Of a DNA stretch of 64,000 nucleotides, positions 33,247 to 44,209 are shown piece by piece. The DNA is from Ipomoea triloba (Eukaryota; Streptophyta; Magnoliopsida; Solanales; Convolvulaceae), in contig NC_044930.1 of NCBI RefSeq assembly GCF_003576645.1, positions 14,673,383 through 14,737,382 on the forward strand. The letters are read 5' to 3'. The first letter of the stretch is position 1. The number at the start of each line of letters is the position of its first letter. The notes under the pieces were generated by a model. That model did no database searches. It saw only the letters and a list, made by a program, of their open reading frames with translations, and was not told the origin of the DNA. The translations under genes were made by a program, and so were the position numbers.

Positions 33247-34515
33247 TGACAAGCTGTGTGTATGGGTGAGTGGGTGTGAATGTGGTAAAACGAAGATTCA
33301 AGACTCCCCGAGTGTCGTGTCTCTCAAGGATGACAAATGGGAATCGAATTGGTGTGTTGGCATCTAAGAGGTTGAAGGAAAAGAGTTACGGGAATGGCTA
33401 GGGGTTGGATACATTTGTAAGAGGGTAAGCTTGATAAAGGTTGTGTAAAGTAAAGAAAAGTAAAGTGGATATTGGGGCTTTAGGCTTTTCCATGTGGTTT
33501 ATCTTTGGTCGGTCTTGCGAGTGCAAGTCGTGGAGTAGACTAGGGAGTTCATGGCACACTACCAAGTGGCGTCACACTTTGGACTCCCACATCCTCATTC
33601 AGTTGAGGCATTTTATCGAACACTTTGTCTACCACTCCTCTCGGATCTTGTCCTTTCGGACTAAGAGCGGAGATGTGGGTGAGTTAGACTCGTGAGTGGC
33701 CGCTATCGCGCACACACTCACTTCCTTTGGGTTTGCTACCTAATGTGGCCACAAAAGGCACAAAGTTTGAAGAACATTATCCACACAAGTTCAACATCCA
33801 ACAAGCAAGCAATTCACAAATCAAAGCAATAATATTAAACATCCACATAGATCTACCATGGGGCCACCAATCCCCTATCTAATCTAATCTAGCATGCTAA
33901 GAAACAAGAACAAGAAGGGAAAATTCAAAGAAACAAGTATTGAATTAGAAATTGAAGAGAATGGTTACCACCCTTGAAAAAGGGATCTTATAACCTTGAT
34001 CTTGAAATCCCAATCTTCATTCTTGCCCTTGATCTATTCTAAACTATGAAAGGAAGGAATTTTCCCCCAAGAGGGGAGAAAACCCTCTAGATCTATCTAC
34101 CCTATTATATCAATTTTCTGATCTACTCCTAGTTGTCTTTAGGTTTAGGGCAAAAGGGATTTATATAGGTGACAAAAAAGGAACAAATTTCCCAAAATAG
34201 CCCTTGGCCCGACCACGCTTGCTCACACGCGTGTGAGTGGCGTGGTGGCTCTCTAGAATAATTCCACGCCTAGCCACATGCGTGTGAGGCTGCGTGGGAC
34301 GTTACTGTATTTCGGCTTGTTTGTCATTTGCTCTATTTTAGCTTCAAATCCCTCTCCAACCTGTGAAATACTTCAAAACTCTTTCTAGAAATGTTGTTAG
34401 AAGATTTTGATCGCATTTGAGCTAAAATGCATGCAATTGTTGTAATTGGATGTCAAAACGATGCGCTTTTAATCTAATAAATACCCCTTATAAGTGCTAT
34501 TCTTGGTGCTTATCA
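33247..34515 (-). repeat. Athila element right (5') LTR
   Basis: This 1269-bp repeat is slightly longer than its partner owing to a 5-bp change near 33607 and a 3-bp difference at the outer edge. It is followed by the GTAGT duplication. Confidence 0.9.
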
Positions 34516-36576
34516 GTAGTTAACCGGGATCCGGGAATGACGAAGCAGATTCCCGGCCCGCCATAGAGCCCCTCGCCACAGAAGCAGGGCCGTCTGGTCG
34601 AGGGAAGCCCGTCCCTACCGCCCATGGTAGGGATTGGTTCGCCGGTCTGCCGGTCGATTCTACACCTCCCGTGACCGCCAGCAGGATCCGCCTGGAAAAC
34701 AGCGGCCTGCGGCAACATACCAGCCTCCTTACCCGCGGGGAGATCGAAGAGATCTCGGTCCTACTAACCAGGGTTGTTAAATTTGAGACTAAACGGTCGT
34801 TGGGGAGCGTCGTCGACCGGACGAACGGGGAATGGCTCGGGATGCACTTAGACTCCATCAAGGCCCCGTTAACCTTCCCGTTCCATCCCTTTCTATTGGG
34901 CTTCATGAAGTATTACGGGGTTCTGCCTGGGCAGATCGCCCCTAACGCTCACCACACCTTGGCATGTTTCCCGCAAATATTCGGTACCTTCTCTCGGTCC
35001 GACCTCTATCGATGAAATACGGGGGCGGCATCTTGTGCATACAGTCCCGCAAACACTTCTGCAAAATTCTACATTTGCCCGAGAACAACAGAGGCTAGAA
35101 GGACCGGATCCTGTCGGTCAAATATTCGTGGCCGCTCCCCGTCGACAGAGAGTGGCTGGTGCACGTGACGGAGCACAAGCGACCCAGGCAAAGCCGGGCT
35201 CTAAACGAGGCGGCCGTAAAAATCTCCGCCGAGGAGTACGAGTACGAGATCTTCCGGTCGCCCGAGAAATACCTGGAGGCGAACCTCGAGCCCCCCAGAT
35301 ACGACCTGGCCGAGAAGTATACGCCCAAAAGGGCGGTGGTGAAGGTCGCCGTCGGGCCTCCCCCTCCAAAGGCCGGTTCGCAAGGTTTGTAAGGGTTGCC
35401 GATCTGAGGTCGGTTTTTCGGAGGTCGGGATACTAATCTCGTCTTTCATTCTTCAGGTGCCATGAGGAGCTTCTCGGTATCAGCCCGTCCGCTCGCGCCT
35501 GCCACAAAGATCAGCCTGGGGTCCAAGAAGGCCGAGCCCTCGAGACCCGCGGACCCTAACGCCGAGGCGTTGGTCCCCATCGGCTTGCCTCTGGCCACCA
35601 CGCATCCCGTCGGCTTGAGCGGCGAGCCAGAGACGGCCCGGGCCGCGAAACGGGGAAAGGAAAAAGAACTCCTCGAGGTCGAGGAGGTCGTGACGGTGAA
35701 GCGTCCTCGCCGCGATGGGTCCGGGTCCACGACGCCGGTGATCGACGTGCTAATGAAGCACGGGGACGAACCTCCTGCAGCTCTGTTGACGAGGATTTGT
35801 GCCGCGGCCCCTCCTCCGGAGAAGACGAGCGGGTGGTCGACCGCTCTGGTCGGGGAACGCATCGCCCGCGACCTCATTCAGGTAACGTGAAAACGTTTGA
35901 TATGCCTTATCGTTAGTCGTGGCCTTTCTTACCGGTGGTTTTGCAGATGGCGCACTCGGTTACCAACCTGTTTGCCCGAGCAAAGGACGGGGACGAGATC
36001 CACCGTCGGGACGTGGCCCCGCTCAAGAAGTCCCTCGCGAAGCGTGAGCAGCGGATCAGAGAGCTCGAGGGCAAGCTGAGGACGGCCGAGGAGACCGGGA
36101 GACGGATCCTAGAACGGGCGAACCTCGGGGAGAAGATCCTTACCGATCCCGTCCTACTTGCCCAGCATATCTGCCGAGGGCAAGAGACCGGGGAGGCCAT
36201 CCTTGCAGCCATATCGCGGACCCCGATCGGGGAGGACCTGATGTACGAGTTCGGGTCGTGGGCGTTCAACAACGGCCGGAGGGCCATGCAGAACGACGTT
36301 TGGACCGCTCTAGAGGTTTCGATCAACCACGACGACCTCCCCAAGATCCTGGCCATTCTCTCGGAGGAGGTGCTTGATCCCGGCCCGATGCCATTCTCGA
36401 AGGTCCCGGACGGGCGTACCCTGTTGGTCCCCGTTGCCGGGGTTTTTGCTGGACCATCGGCGGAGGCTGCGGCGACCGCCGGACCAACGGCGGAGGCCAT
36501 GGCGGCCCTGAGTTCCGGACCAACGGCGGAGGGTGTTGCGGAGCCCGGTGCCGAGGCGTCGACCGAAGGGAAGTAG

Positions 36577-37187
36577 TTTAGGCGATGTGGACGAGATCTC
36601 GGCCTCGTTGTGCCAGGCATTACTCTGTTTTGACGGCCTCTGAGCCGGTTTATTTAATCTAAACCTTTTCGCTTCTTCATACGTATTTTATTTTGCTTGT
36701 CTAGTCTATATTCAGCGTTTCTTAGTTTCACGCGAGGAGACCGTGAGGTCTTTGGTATGACGAACCTTAGTTTGCCTTAGGGTCCGAAAACCGGTAACCG
36801 GGCACCTTACTCCCGGGGTGAGCACCTTGCTCTCACCATTAGTGTCCGAAGACCGGTAACTGGGCACCTTACTCCCGGGGTGAGCGCCTTGCTCTCACCA
36901 TTAGGGTCCGAAGACCGGTAACCGGACACCTTACTCCCGGGGTGAGCGCCTTGCTCTCACCATTAGGGTCCGAATACCGGTAACCGGGCACCTTACTCTT
37001 GGGGTGAGCGCCTTGCTCTCACCATTAGGGTCCGAAGACCAGTAACCGGGCACCTTATTCTCGGGGTGAGCACCTTTCTCTCACCATTAGGGTCCGAAGA
37101 CCGGTAACCGGGCACCGTACTCCCGGGGTGAGCACCTTGCTCTCACCATTAGGGTCCGAAGACCGGTAACCGGGCACCTATTACAGC
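36577..37187. repeat. 62-bp tandem array (6.5 copies) in the Tat element
   Basis: Units start at about 36781, 36843, 36905, 36967, 37029, 37091 and 37153, each with GGTCCGAAGACCGGTAACCG and CTCCCGGGGTGAGC. Copies differ by a few bases. The array lies between the antisense ORF end and the integrase end. Tandem arrays at this site are known in Tat/Ogre-type elements and can seed satellite DNA. Bases 36577-36778 are spacer. Confidence 0.93.
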
Positions 37188-38570
37188 CTACTGATAAAAA
37201 TGAACTAAGTGCTGAGAGTTCCAAATGCGGTCGACTGGCTTGCCGGTGGTGGTTTCGAGCCGGTAGGTGCCCGGTCTCACGACGGTCGAAATAACGTATG
37301 GCCCTTCCCAACTCTGAGCCAGCTTCCCGCCCTCGAGCGGCTTACTAGCCTTTCTCTCTCGCAGCACGTAATCCCCGACCTGAAAGTATCGGGGGCGTGC
37401 CTTAGGGTCGCGGTATGCTTTCAACTTCTTCTGGTATTCCTCGACCCTCCGGGCTGTGGCGTCTCTCCTCTGCCAGGATTGGTTCAACGGCGGTCGTCTC
37501 ACTGCCGTCTCTCGCCGAGCACTCCACAACGAAGTCCACTATGGCCTGTCCCTTAATGGCCGGTCCTGGTGTGTATTCGATCGCAAACTGAGTTAACATC
37601 ATCGCCCATTTGATTAACCGACCGGAGGAGGTAGTAATCCGGAGTATGGCGCCCATCGGCTGATCAGTCAACACCCGAACCACCCGGCCTTGAAAGTATG
37701 GTGTGAGTTTCTTCGCGGTTCTGTATAATGCAAACACAACCTTTTCCAACCGGGAGTACCGTAGTCCGGAACCTTGGAGGGCGTGGCTGATGTAATAAAC
37801 CGAGTGCTGTTTCCCTTCAGGGTCGGTTCGGCAAAGCACTACACTGATTGCGCGGTCTGACGCAGAGAGATAGATCTGCAATTGTTCACCGGGCTCTGGT
37901 CTTGACAACACTACCAGCGAAGCTAAATATTCTTTCAAGCTCTCGAAAGCCCTTTGACATTCGTCTGTCCATGCGAAGGCGGACGTCTTCTTCAGCGTCT
38001 GGAAGAACGAGTTGGCCCGCTCAGCGAGTTTCGAGAGGAAACGATTCAGGGCGGCCAACCGACCGGTCAACTGTTGAACTTCACGGACCGTGGTCGGCGG
38101 CCTCATGTCCATAATCACTTTCACCTCCGCGGGGTTCGGCTAGATTCCTCTCCTCGTCATCATGAACCCGAGGAACTTTCCAGTCTGTACAGCGAACGTG
38201 CATTTGGTCGGGTTTAGCCTCAGCCGGTTACGCCTCATGATTTCAAAGCTTTGTCTCAAGTCGGACACGTGGTCGCGCATATTCATGCTCTTTACCAACA
38301 TGTCATCGATATAGGCCTCCATCGTTTTGCCGATCAGCTATCCGAATAGAGCGTTCACCATCCTCTGGTAGGTAGCCCCAACGTTGCGAAGGCCGAATGG
38401 CATCACCCGGTAGCAGTACAGACCGTCCGGGGTAATAAACGCCGTTTTCGCCTCGTCTTCCTCGGCCATCATCACCTGGTGGTACCCTTTGAACGCATCC
38501 ATGAATCTCGGCAGCTCAGCGCCCGCGGTCTCATCGACCATCTGGTGGATGCTCGGGAAGATCTGAACGA
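37188..38570 (-). pseudogene. Tat pol remnant: RT, RNase H, integrase C-terminus
   Basis: Minus-strand reading starts in the RT fingers (SIHQMVDETAGAELPRFMDAF), continues with FGLRNVGATYQRMVNALFG and the active-site YIDD (about 38308), then the RT-linked RNase H region (YLSASDRAISVVL, LTDQPMGAIL). In-frame TAG stops occur near 38339 and 38142. At about 37520 the frame jumps to an integrase C-terminal segment (RPRYFQVGDYVLRERKASK, WEGPYVISTVVRPGTYRLE). The second RNase H and the integrase catalytic core are missing. The N-terminal RT, protease and gag are also lost. The copy cannot encode a working polymerase. Confidence 0.88.
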
Positions 38571-40910
38571 TGAAGCTGAGTCAGACATGCTGGTGATTGC
38601 TGTGATCAGAACTCGGATCCGTTCCCCACCTTTCACCAATTGTTGCTCCATTTTCGGCTCTTTATGTATAGACGGATTACACTAACTCAGATTTGAGTTG
38701 CTCAGTGCTGTATATGTCTCTTCATGGATTTTGTTTGAGGTTGCCGATCATAGTAACACTTGATGAGCGATTGTTGATTGAGCTTTGTTCGGAGCAATCC
38801 GGGGACCGACCCTAAAGTTGATTGAGTTCTGATTGGCGCCGACCATAGAATATCTGAGACCGGCTAGTTTGAATTGTGACCGATGACTAAATGCACTTAA
38901 GTTAAGGTCGGGGTTAAAGAACCCGATGTAGTTGTTCCCGATCTAAGATCATCCGATCTAGCATTCCCGTACAACAAAGTGACTACAAGATTTATTCAAG
39001 GAAAACGAGCAGTCCATTTCTAGGAAGGCGCCAATCACCAGTTCACTCGTGGTCGGAAGCCCGGAGCTCGTCAACCTATTACTTTGGATGTTGAATCGGG
39101 AAACCAACTTAGAATCCAGGGATCAACTTTGCATTGAGGAAAATGCAAGACCCCGATCGGCTGTCCATCATCTCAGGAGGTCGGGGGAATGCATTTGACC
39201 GCTTGAACTAACGTCATGCTGACCGGGGACACTGCTCACGAGACTGGGAATAGTGTCGATCGCGTGTCATCTCTACCCACTAGCTAAGGAACGACTGCTG
39301 CGGTTCAATGGAAGCAGTGGTCGGTTCTGACTCAAGAATTGGGGAGTGCATCTGATTACTTGAATCAACGCAAAGGATCATGTGATTGGGAAAAAGCATG
39401 ATTGCCGATCAGGTTCTTTTGAGCTTCATCTGCCATTTTTTCGGCTGCCGACCACCGGTAGGTTCAAGTAACCAAGACTCAGAACTGCACTGACCATCCG
39501 CTCGAAAAATAATGCCGCACCGTCACCGGAGGAATTGGGATTCTCTGAGTGACAATTGGTGAGGCATAGCTTTGGGTTGCACGACAGGTTGCTCATAGTC
39601 GGGAACTTTGAAGCTCTGACCGTTGTTGTTAACTTGCAGAAAGACTGGTTTTTTTTTCTTAGATGATGGAGGCCGGGAAGCAAATCAACCATGAAGTTGA
39701 TTGAGCTCTGACTGGAGCCGACCACCTACGATCACTGAGTGCTTGATTTTGATCAATGAAGTTACTGGGCGAATCCCGACCTGTTCAGCATATCTCCCGA
39801 CTCGTACCAGTGATCTTCTTTTAGCGTTGTGATCACTGGTAAGCTCATAGATCCCCAGTGCGCGCTCCTGGCTGCTATCCTCGCTGGTACCGTATCGGCC
39901 AAGGCGACCGGTTTCAGTTTCCATAGGAACAGGGACTGAGGAGCATTAGAGATATGTCGAATGGTGATCTAGTACTCGCAGTTCGGGAAGATGATTAGCA
40001 AATGACTGGCTGGCAACAAGGTGCATTGGTTGTAGAAGTTACTCTTGAGAAGGAAGCGATCAAATAAATGGGAGATGAGATGCTTGAAGGATTGCAATGG
40101 ACTCATGCCTTCCTCTTAGCCATCTCACTAACCCCGAACGCTCTATGCCATACACTACCAATCAAGTACAAGAGTGGCTTGGCCTTTCCTGTGCCTTTGA
40201 GCAAGCCTTTCAGCTTAGAATTCACCCAAGACCGCCCCCAGAGTGTACGTCACCGGAGTTGATTTCTTGTGTTTCTTACTCCACCGCCACTTTCCACCAA
40301 TCAAAATGCATGCATAATTTATTTTCTATTTTCTTTGGTTTCACTTTCCACCGCCGCATCCCACCAATCAGATTGCATGCACTATGCAATCTTAGATTTC
40401 TGCTTTCTCCTAATTCCAAAGCCACCCCTCCACCTTCCCTGCACACCATCGTTTTTGAGGCTGCATGTTGAGGCGAGGGAACAACCGGATCAGGTCTGGC
40501 CATTATATTGGATGAGGTTGACGGCGGTGATGAAGCGTGGTGCATGGTGAAACTCCTCATCAAGGTTTGCAGCTGCTGGTGATTGCATTAGCGATCTGTC
40601 ATGGCAACGAGAAAAAGGTGTTGACCTCGTGTTCTTCTCCCAGAGGTGTTCTGCGTCTCACGCCGGTCACCACCCAAACAGAGTATCACGCCAATCCTCC
40701 AGGTGATGGTGGATAACATGTGTTAGTTTTTCTCTGAAGTTGATAACTTCTACTCTTTTACCTGGCAGAATTCTTATATCTCTGGTCTCAAAGCCTCTTC
40801 CAAATCCAAATGTGTATAACTAGTATGCGAAGAAGGACAAAACCCATGCCCCTCATACTCTGGTAGCGAGATGCATGCGACAAAGGATCAGGAACACGGC
40901 CTTTCTTCTG
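38571..40910 (-). other. Tat interior lacking recognisable gag
   Basis: About 2.3 kb lie between the primer site and the truncated RT. Only short ORFs are present (for example 39924-39685 on the minus strand), and none shows a gag or protease motif. Loose repeats such as GGGGAATGCATTTGACCGCTTGAA/GGGGAGTGCATCTGATTACTTGAA recur near 39184 and 39341. A second pair, CCACCAATCAAAATGCATGC and CCACCAATCAGATTGCATGC, occurs at about 40295 and 40362. Confidence 0.5.
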
Positions 40911-40931
40911 GATCCCCACGGACGGCGCCAT
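40911..40931 (-). other. Tat element primer binding site
   Basis: On the minus strand, TGGCGCCGTCCGTGGGGA begins one base after the 5' LTR plus a TT spacer. It has the usual form of plant gypsy primer sites and fixes the orientation of the element. Confidence 0.85.
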
Positions 40932-40932
40932 T

Positions 40933-41379
40933 TGATACGGCAAAATACGAAACAGAATACTCGTATTTATACTTGGTCGGGTACAAGGAAGAATACCCTA
41001 AGCGAGACCGAGCTACGTGACAGTAGGTCAGAGGTTCCCTGTCTCTTTAGCTACTATATTGGAAGAAATAGCCAAAAGTCTTCACTATTGCATTAAATGC
41101 GCCTTTTATAGTGGCTCCAGCAAGGATTCCGGTCTGGCGGCATGTAAGACGCGTGGCGGTCATGCACCGGTCACTCTGTCGGTCCAACATGGCAGCGGAT
41201 AGATGCGCGGGCGCGAGGTCTCTGGTTCGAACCTCCGCAAATGCCCTTACCACAGCCCGGAGTTCAAGGATGCCCGGCCTAGTCAGATCGGGAGGAGGAT
41301 TCAAAGGGTCTGGTTAACCCCTAGTTTGGGCACACAACCCGGGAGGTCAGATACGTAGACCGGGATTTCATCCTTATCA
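40933..41379 (-). repeat. Tat element right (5') LTR
   Basis: This 447-bp partner of the repeat at 24856 is followed by ACTGG. Confidence 0.93.
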
Positions 41380-41413
41380 ACTGGATTGTAGGCACCTCTA
41401 TTGGGTGGGACAA

Positions 41414-41485
41414 TGGCTTGGAGATTTAAGGCTGCTCCATACCCAAAGCTGGCCTGGAGATTTAAGGCTACTCCATACCTAAAGC
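41414..41485. repeat. tandem duplication, 36-bp period
   Basis: Two units begin at 41414 and 41450 with TGGCTTGGAGATTTAAGGCT or a close variant. They are non-coding. Confidence 0.88.
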
Positions 41486-42005
41486 CAAGGATCGCAGCTA
41501 ATGAGGTTATTAATCTTTCTTGTTAGGTGGACTATAATTCATGATATAATGATTGACCGTGAAACCAATCATAGCATACATGATGGAGTTAATGAAAATG
41601 GTTAAAGATTTGTCAACAATCTTGAAGGCTTTTAAGACCAAGAGTATTGTTAAAACATTAGGAATGGTGGATTGAGGTTCAAATTTGTGATTTCTCATTT
41701 GAGAGAGCGTTATTGAAGTGACATTAAGCTAAAATGCATGTTGTTGTTGTTGTTTTTATTATTATTATTATTATTGTTGTTGTTGTTGTTGTTGTTGTTG
41801 TTAGTATATCCAATATATATATTATATTGTTGGAAAAAATGGCATAAATGGCATTTTAAGTGGTCATTTTGTGGTATAAATATATGTAGGGTCCACATCC
41901 GATTTGGGTCGATTCAAAGTGGATTCGGATTATTCGTAGTAAGACGAAGAGATCGATATATTATACGCTCAAAATGGATAATGGGTAAATGAGAAATTGG
42001 TTCTC
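41486..42005. other. intergenic with GTT/ATT microsatellite
   Basis: No gene is seen. A microsatellite of TTG, TTA and GTT units runs from about 41741 to 41802. Confidence 0.6.
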
Positions 42006-42560
42006 AAATTAGACCCATTGAGATGGAATTTGTGTGGGAAAAGCCTTTGTCCCACATTGGTTTGGGAAGAGGATTTCACCCACTATAAATACAAGAGTCT
42101 TTTTAAGGCTAATTAACTTGTATGGCATAGAGGCTCTCTCTCGCGTGCAAGGGGTGCAAATCAAATCCCAAAATGAGTTCGAAAAGGCTTGAACTCGCAT
42201 ACGAAAATCAGTTTTCACCTCGAAACTCTGCTCCTCCTTTCTTCAAGCCACATGTGTTCATCCCACGTTAATCAATTTTCACCTCGAAACTCTGCTCCTC
42301 CTTCCTTCAAGCCACATGTGTTCATCCCACGTTCTCATTCGCCGGGTCCCAAGTTTGTGTGCTCTTTTATCCTAGGAAACCTATGCCGCAATGCTCCAGC
42401 ACCCCGGGAGGCGGTAAATATGGTTTTAAGGACAGAGGCAACTCGACTCGTGCTTACAACTACCCCAAAGTCCGTTTTTCACCGTCCCTTGTATTCGAGG
42501 TTTATCTAACCTTTGTTGTAGGTTTAAATTCCTGGAATTTCTTGTAATATTTTATTTTAG
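42006..42560 (+). other. possible solo LTR or TRIM-like sequence
   Basis: The order TTTGTCCCACATTGGTTTGGG, GATTTCACCCACTATAAATACAAG (TATA at about 42084) and CTCTCTCTCGCGTGC resembles plant LTR promoter regions. A 64-bp tandem duplication follows at 42207-42334. I found no partner repeat or clear ends, so this is tentative. Confidence 0.35.
42207..42334. repeat. tandem duplication, 64-bp period
   Basis: Two copies start at 42207 and 42271, both with TTTTCACCTCGAAACTCTGC and CAAGCCACATGTGTTCATCC. Confidence 0.92.
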
Positions 42561-43358
42561 TGGATTTTCTATTTTCATCCATTTTCTTGGGTATTTCGAG
42601 ATTATTTCCAACATATATTTCGTACCAAATATATATATAATACGTATGTTTAATATTTTCGATAAAGAAGTTGGATTGGCATAAAATATCAAACACAATT
42701 TGCAAATGGAAATGGAAAGTGAAAGATGTGTACGTGTATGCATGAAATGCAAATTGGAAATGGTGCTTCAAAGTTAGTGTAGTGGGATGCATATACGTGG
42801 ATAAATGTGAGGTGCACAATGAAGCCTAAGAAAACAACGTGTGTGCATGGGGTGATAACATACGGATGTGGTTGAAATTGAAGGGCAAGACAATTACTAT
42901 AAAGAGGCTCATTTACTATGAAGAAAAATCAAAGTTTCAGAGTCTCAATTAAATATATATAGTCAGATAAGTGCTGCGAAGAAACTTCAAATACAGGGAA
43001 AGATTAGTGTACTATCCGGAGAAATCAGCTCCAGTTTATATCAGTACAAGCTGTGTTAAAATTCAGGTTGGTTACAGTTTGTTTAATTGGTAGAATTAGT
43101 TCAAACTGTACGTGTAACTTTTTCATAGAGTTGTTTTATAAGGTTAATGTTTAAATAGGTGGTAGACCTAGTTCTGTAATTCATTGAAACTTGTAAGTGT
43201 AAAAACCATCGGGTTGAGCTTTAGTGAAAAAGTTTTGGGCGTGGCCCCGCAGATTAGGAGGTGTTCTCCAACTGCGTTATCAATTTCAGCTGTGTACTTA
43301 GTTTGACACTTCTTAAATTGCATTATCTTATATTATATATCTGCATTACATAATTACA

Positions 43359-43396
<38 letters not shown>

Positions 43397-44209
43397 AAAC
43401 AATGCAAATTTTCAATCACTATTGCACAGAAATAAAGAGTTCATTCATTGTTATAAACAAAGTTAACAAACACACAACTCCCGTCATTCACGGTTGCATA
43501 GATCGGCGCACAAAATGAAAATTTTGATGTTCAAAATTTAGGCAAATATGCTATATATTATATACACATCAAATTTAAATACTTGAGAGTTTTGGGAAAA
43601 CATACTTTATTAAGGTTGGCCTAGAATGATTATTACTCAAGAATGATGTTCTCTATTGACAATAGTCGAAGAATAATACACGCTATAATCTAGAAGGCTA
43701 GAAGGTCAAGCATAAATCAATTTTAGGTTAAAAAATAGAGGGGTAATTTTGTCTCAGGAGAAATTAAAATCCCGGGGTTGGGGGGGGGGATGGGATTCTA
43801 ATTCCATGAAAATGAGGGAATTGCAATTCCCTCCAACCAAACAAAAGAATTTAATTAGCTTCGGAATTAGGTGGAAATTAAGTGGGAATGGAATTGTAAT
43901 TCCCTCCAACCAAACAACATGTAAGTGTTTCGTTAATAAACTTTTTATAACTTCAAAATGCTAAAGTTCAAAAAGCTACTCAAAACAACTTTTTCAATTA
44001 GCTTTTTAAGAAAAGAAATTATTCTAAACAACTATCAGCTAACAACTAATTTACCAAACACCTTTCTACAATCAATTAATGTTATCAACTAGTTATACCT
44101 TCTAACCCATTCAGTTAATAACCATTTGTTTTGATGAGCTTTAAATGAATAATTGTGGGTGCAATTAGAGGCAAAACATGTTTAGTGGGTAGTTTGGTTA
44201 GGGTTTCCT
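42561..44209. other. intergenic, no gene seen
   Basis: AT-rich DNA with a TTA microsatellite at about 43360-43395 and a G run near 43781. GGAATTGCAATTCCCTCC/GGAATTGTAATTCCCTCC, each followed by AACCAAACAA, recurs near 43818 and 43890. This is typical of small MITE-like ends, but no element boundary is clear. Confidence 0.55.

Larger units (their letters stand above)
25913..34515 (-). mobile_element. Athila-type Ty3/gypsy element lacking pol
   Basis: The LTRs are 25913-27173 and 33247-34515, nearly identical over about 1.26 kb. The duplication GTAGT flanks the element at 25908-25912 and 34516-34520. The primer site TGGCGCCGTTGCCGGGGAT sits inside the right LTR on the minus strand (about 33225-33243), as in Athila. 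The interior holds a 5' ORF block (32966-31311) and an ATHILA ORF-1-like gene (30131-28857) but no protease, RT, RNase H or integrase that I can find. It is therefore a non-autonomous derivative. It landed in the antisense ORF of the Tat element. Confidence 0.9.
25764..36576 (+). pseudogene. antisense ORF of Tat element (PF04195-like), split by Athila
   Basis: The start ATG at 25764 opens a frame to 25912, where the Athila element is inserted. The frame resumes at 34521, apart from a TAA at the junction. The central part has APLTFPFHPFLLGFMKYYGV and QIAPNAHHTLACF, the signature of the putative gypsy-type transposon domain (PF04195). A one-base shift near 35015 and a stop near 35096 break it. 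Two introns splice in frame: 35385-35456 and 35882-35946. The C-terminal part is charged and helical (KKSLAKREQRIRELEGKLRTAEE), then ends in Ala/Gly/Pro repeats (GPSAEAAATAGPTAEAMAA). Antisense ORFs in this position are known in Tat elements; their role is unknown. Confidence 0.75.
24856..41379 (-). mobile_element. Tat-type Ty3/gypsy retrotransposon, defective
   Basis: The 447-bp LTRs (24856-25302, 40933-41379) start TGATACGG and end TTATCA, and differ at roughly 16 positions by eye. Flanks are GCTGG and ACTGG, so four of five duplication bases agree. The primer site TGGCGCCGTCCGTGGGGA lies just inside the right LTR on the minus strand, so the element runs right to left. The purine-rich GGGGGGCTAGA abuts the left LTR. 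It keeps part of pol, a 62-bp tandem repeat array and a plus-strand antisense ORF, which is the layout known for the Tat lineage. An Athila element inserted at 25913-34515. Gag and the integrase core are missing. Confidence 0.9.

Noticed and set aside
35095..35449. minus-strand ORFs opposite the Tat antisense ORF
   Set aside because: They are GC-rich shadows of the plus-strand exons and carry no recognisable motif.
36779..37181. CRISPR-like array
   Set aside because: The units are contiguous 62-bp tandem copies without unique spacers, in a plant retrotransposon.
40097..40471. 124-codon plus-strand ORF
   Set aside because: It lies within the Tat interior, has no recognisable domain and includes a direct repeat, so coding is unlikely.
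41738..41992. Leu-rich 84-codon ORF resembling a membrane protein
   Set aside because: The Leu run comes from a TTA/TTG microsatellite.
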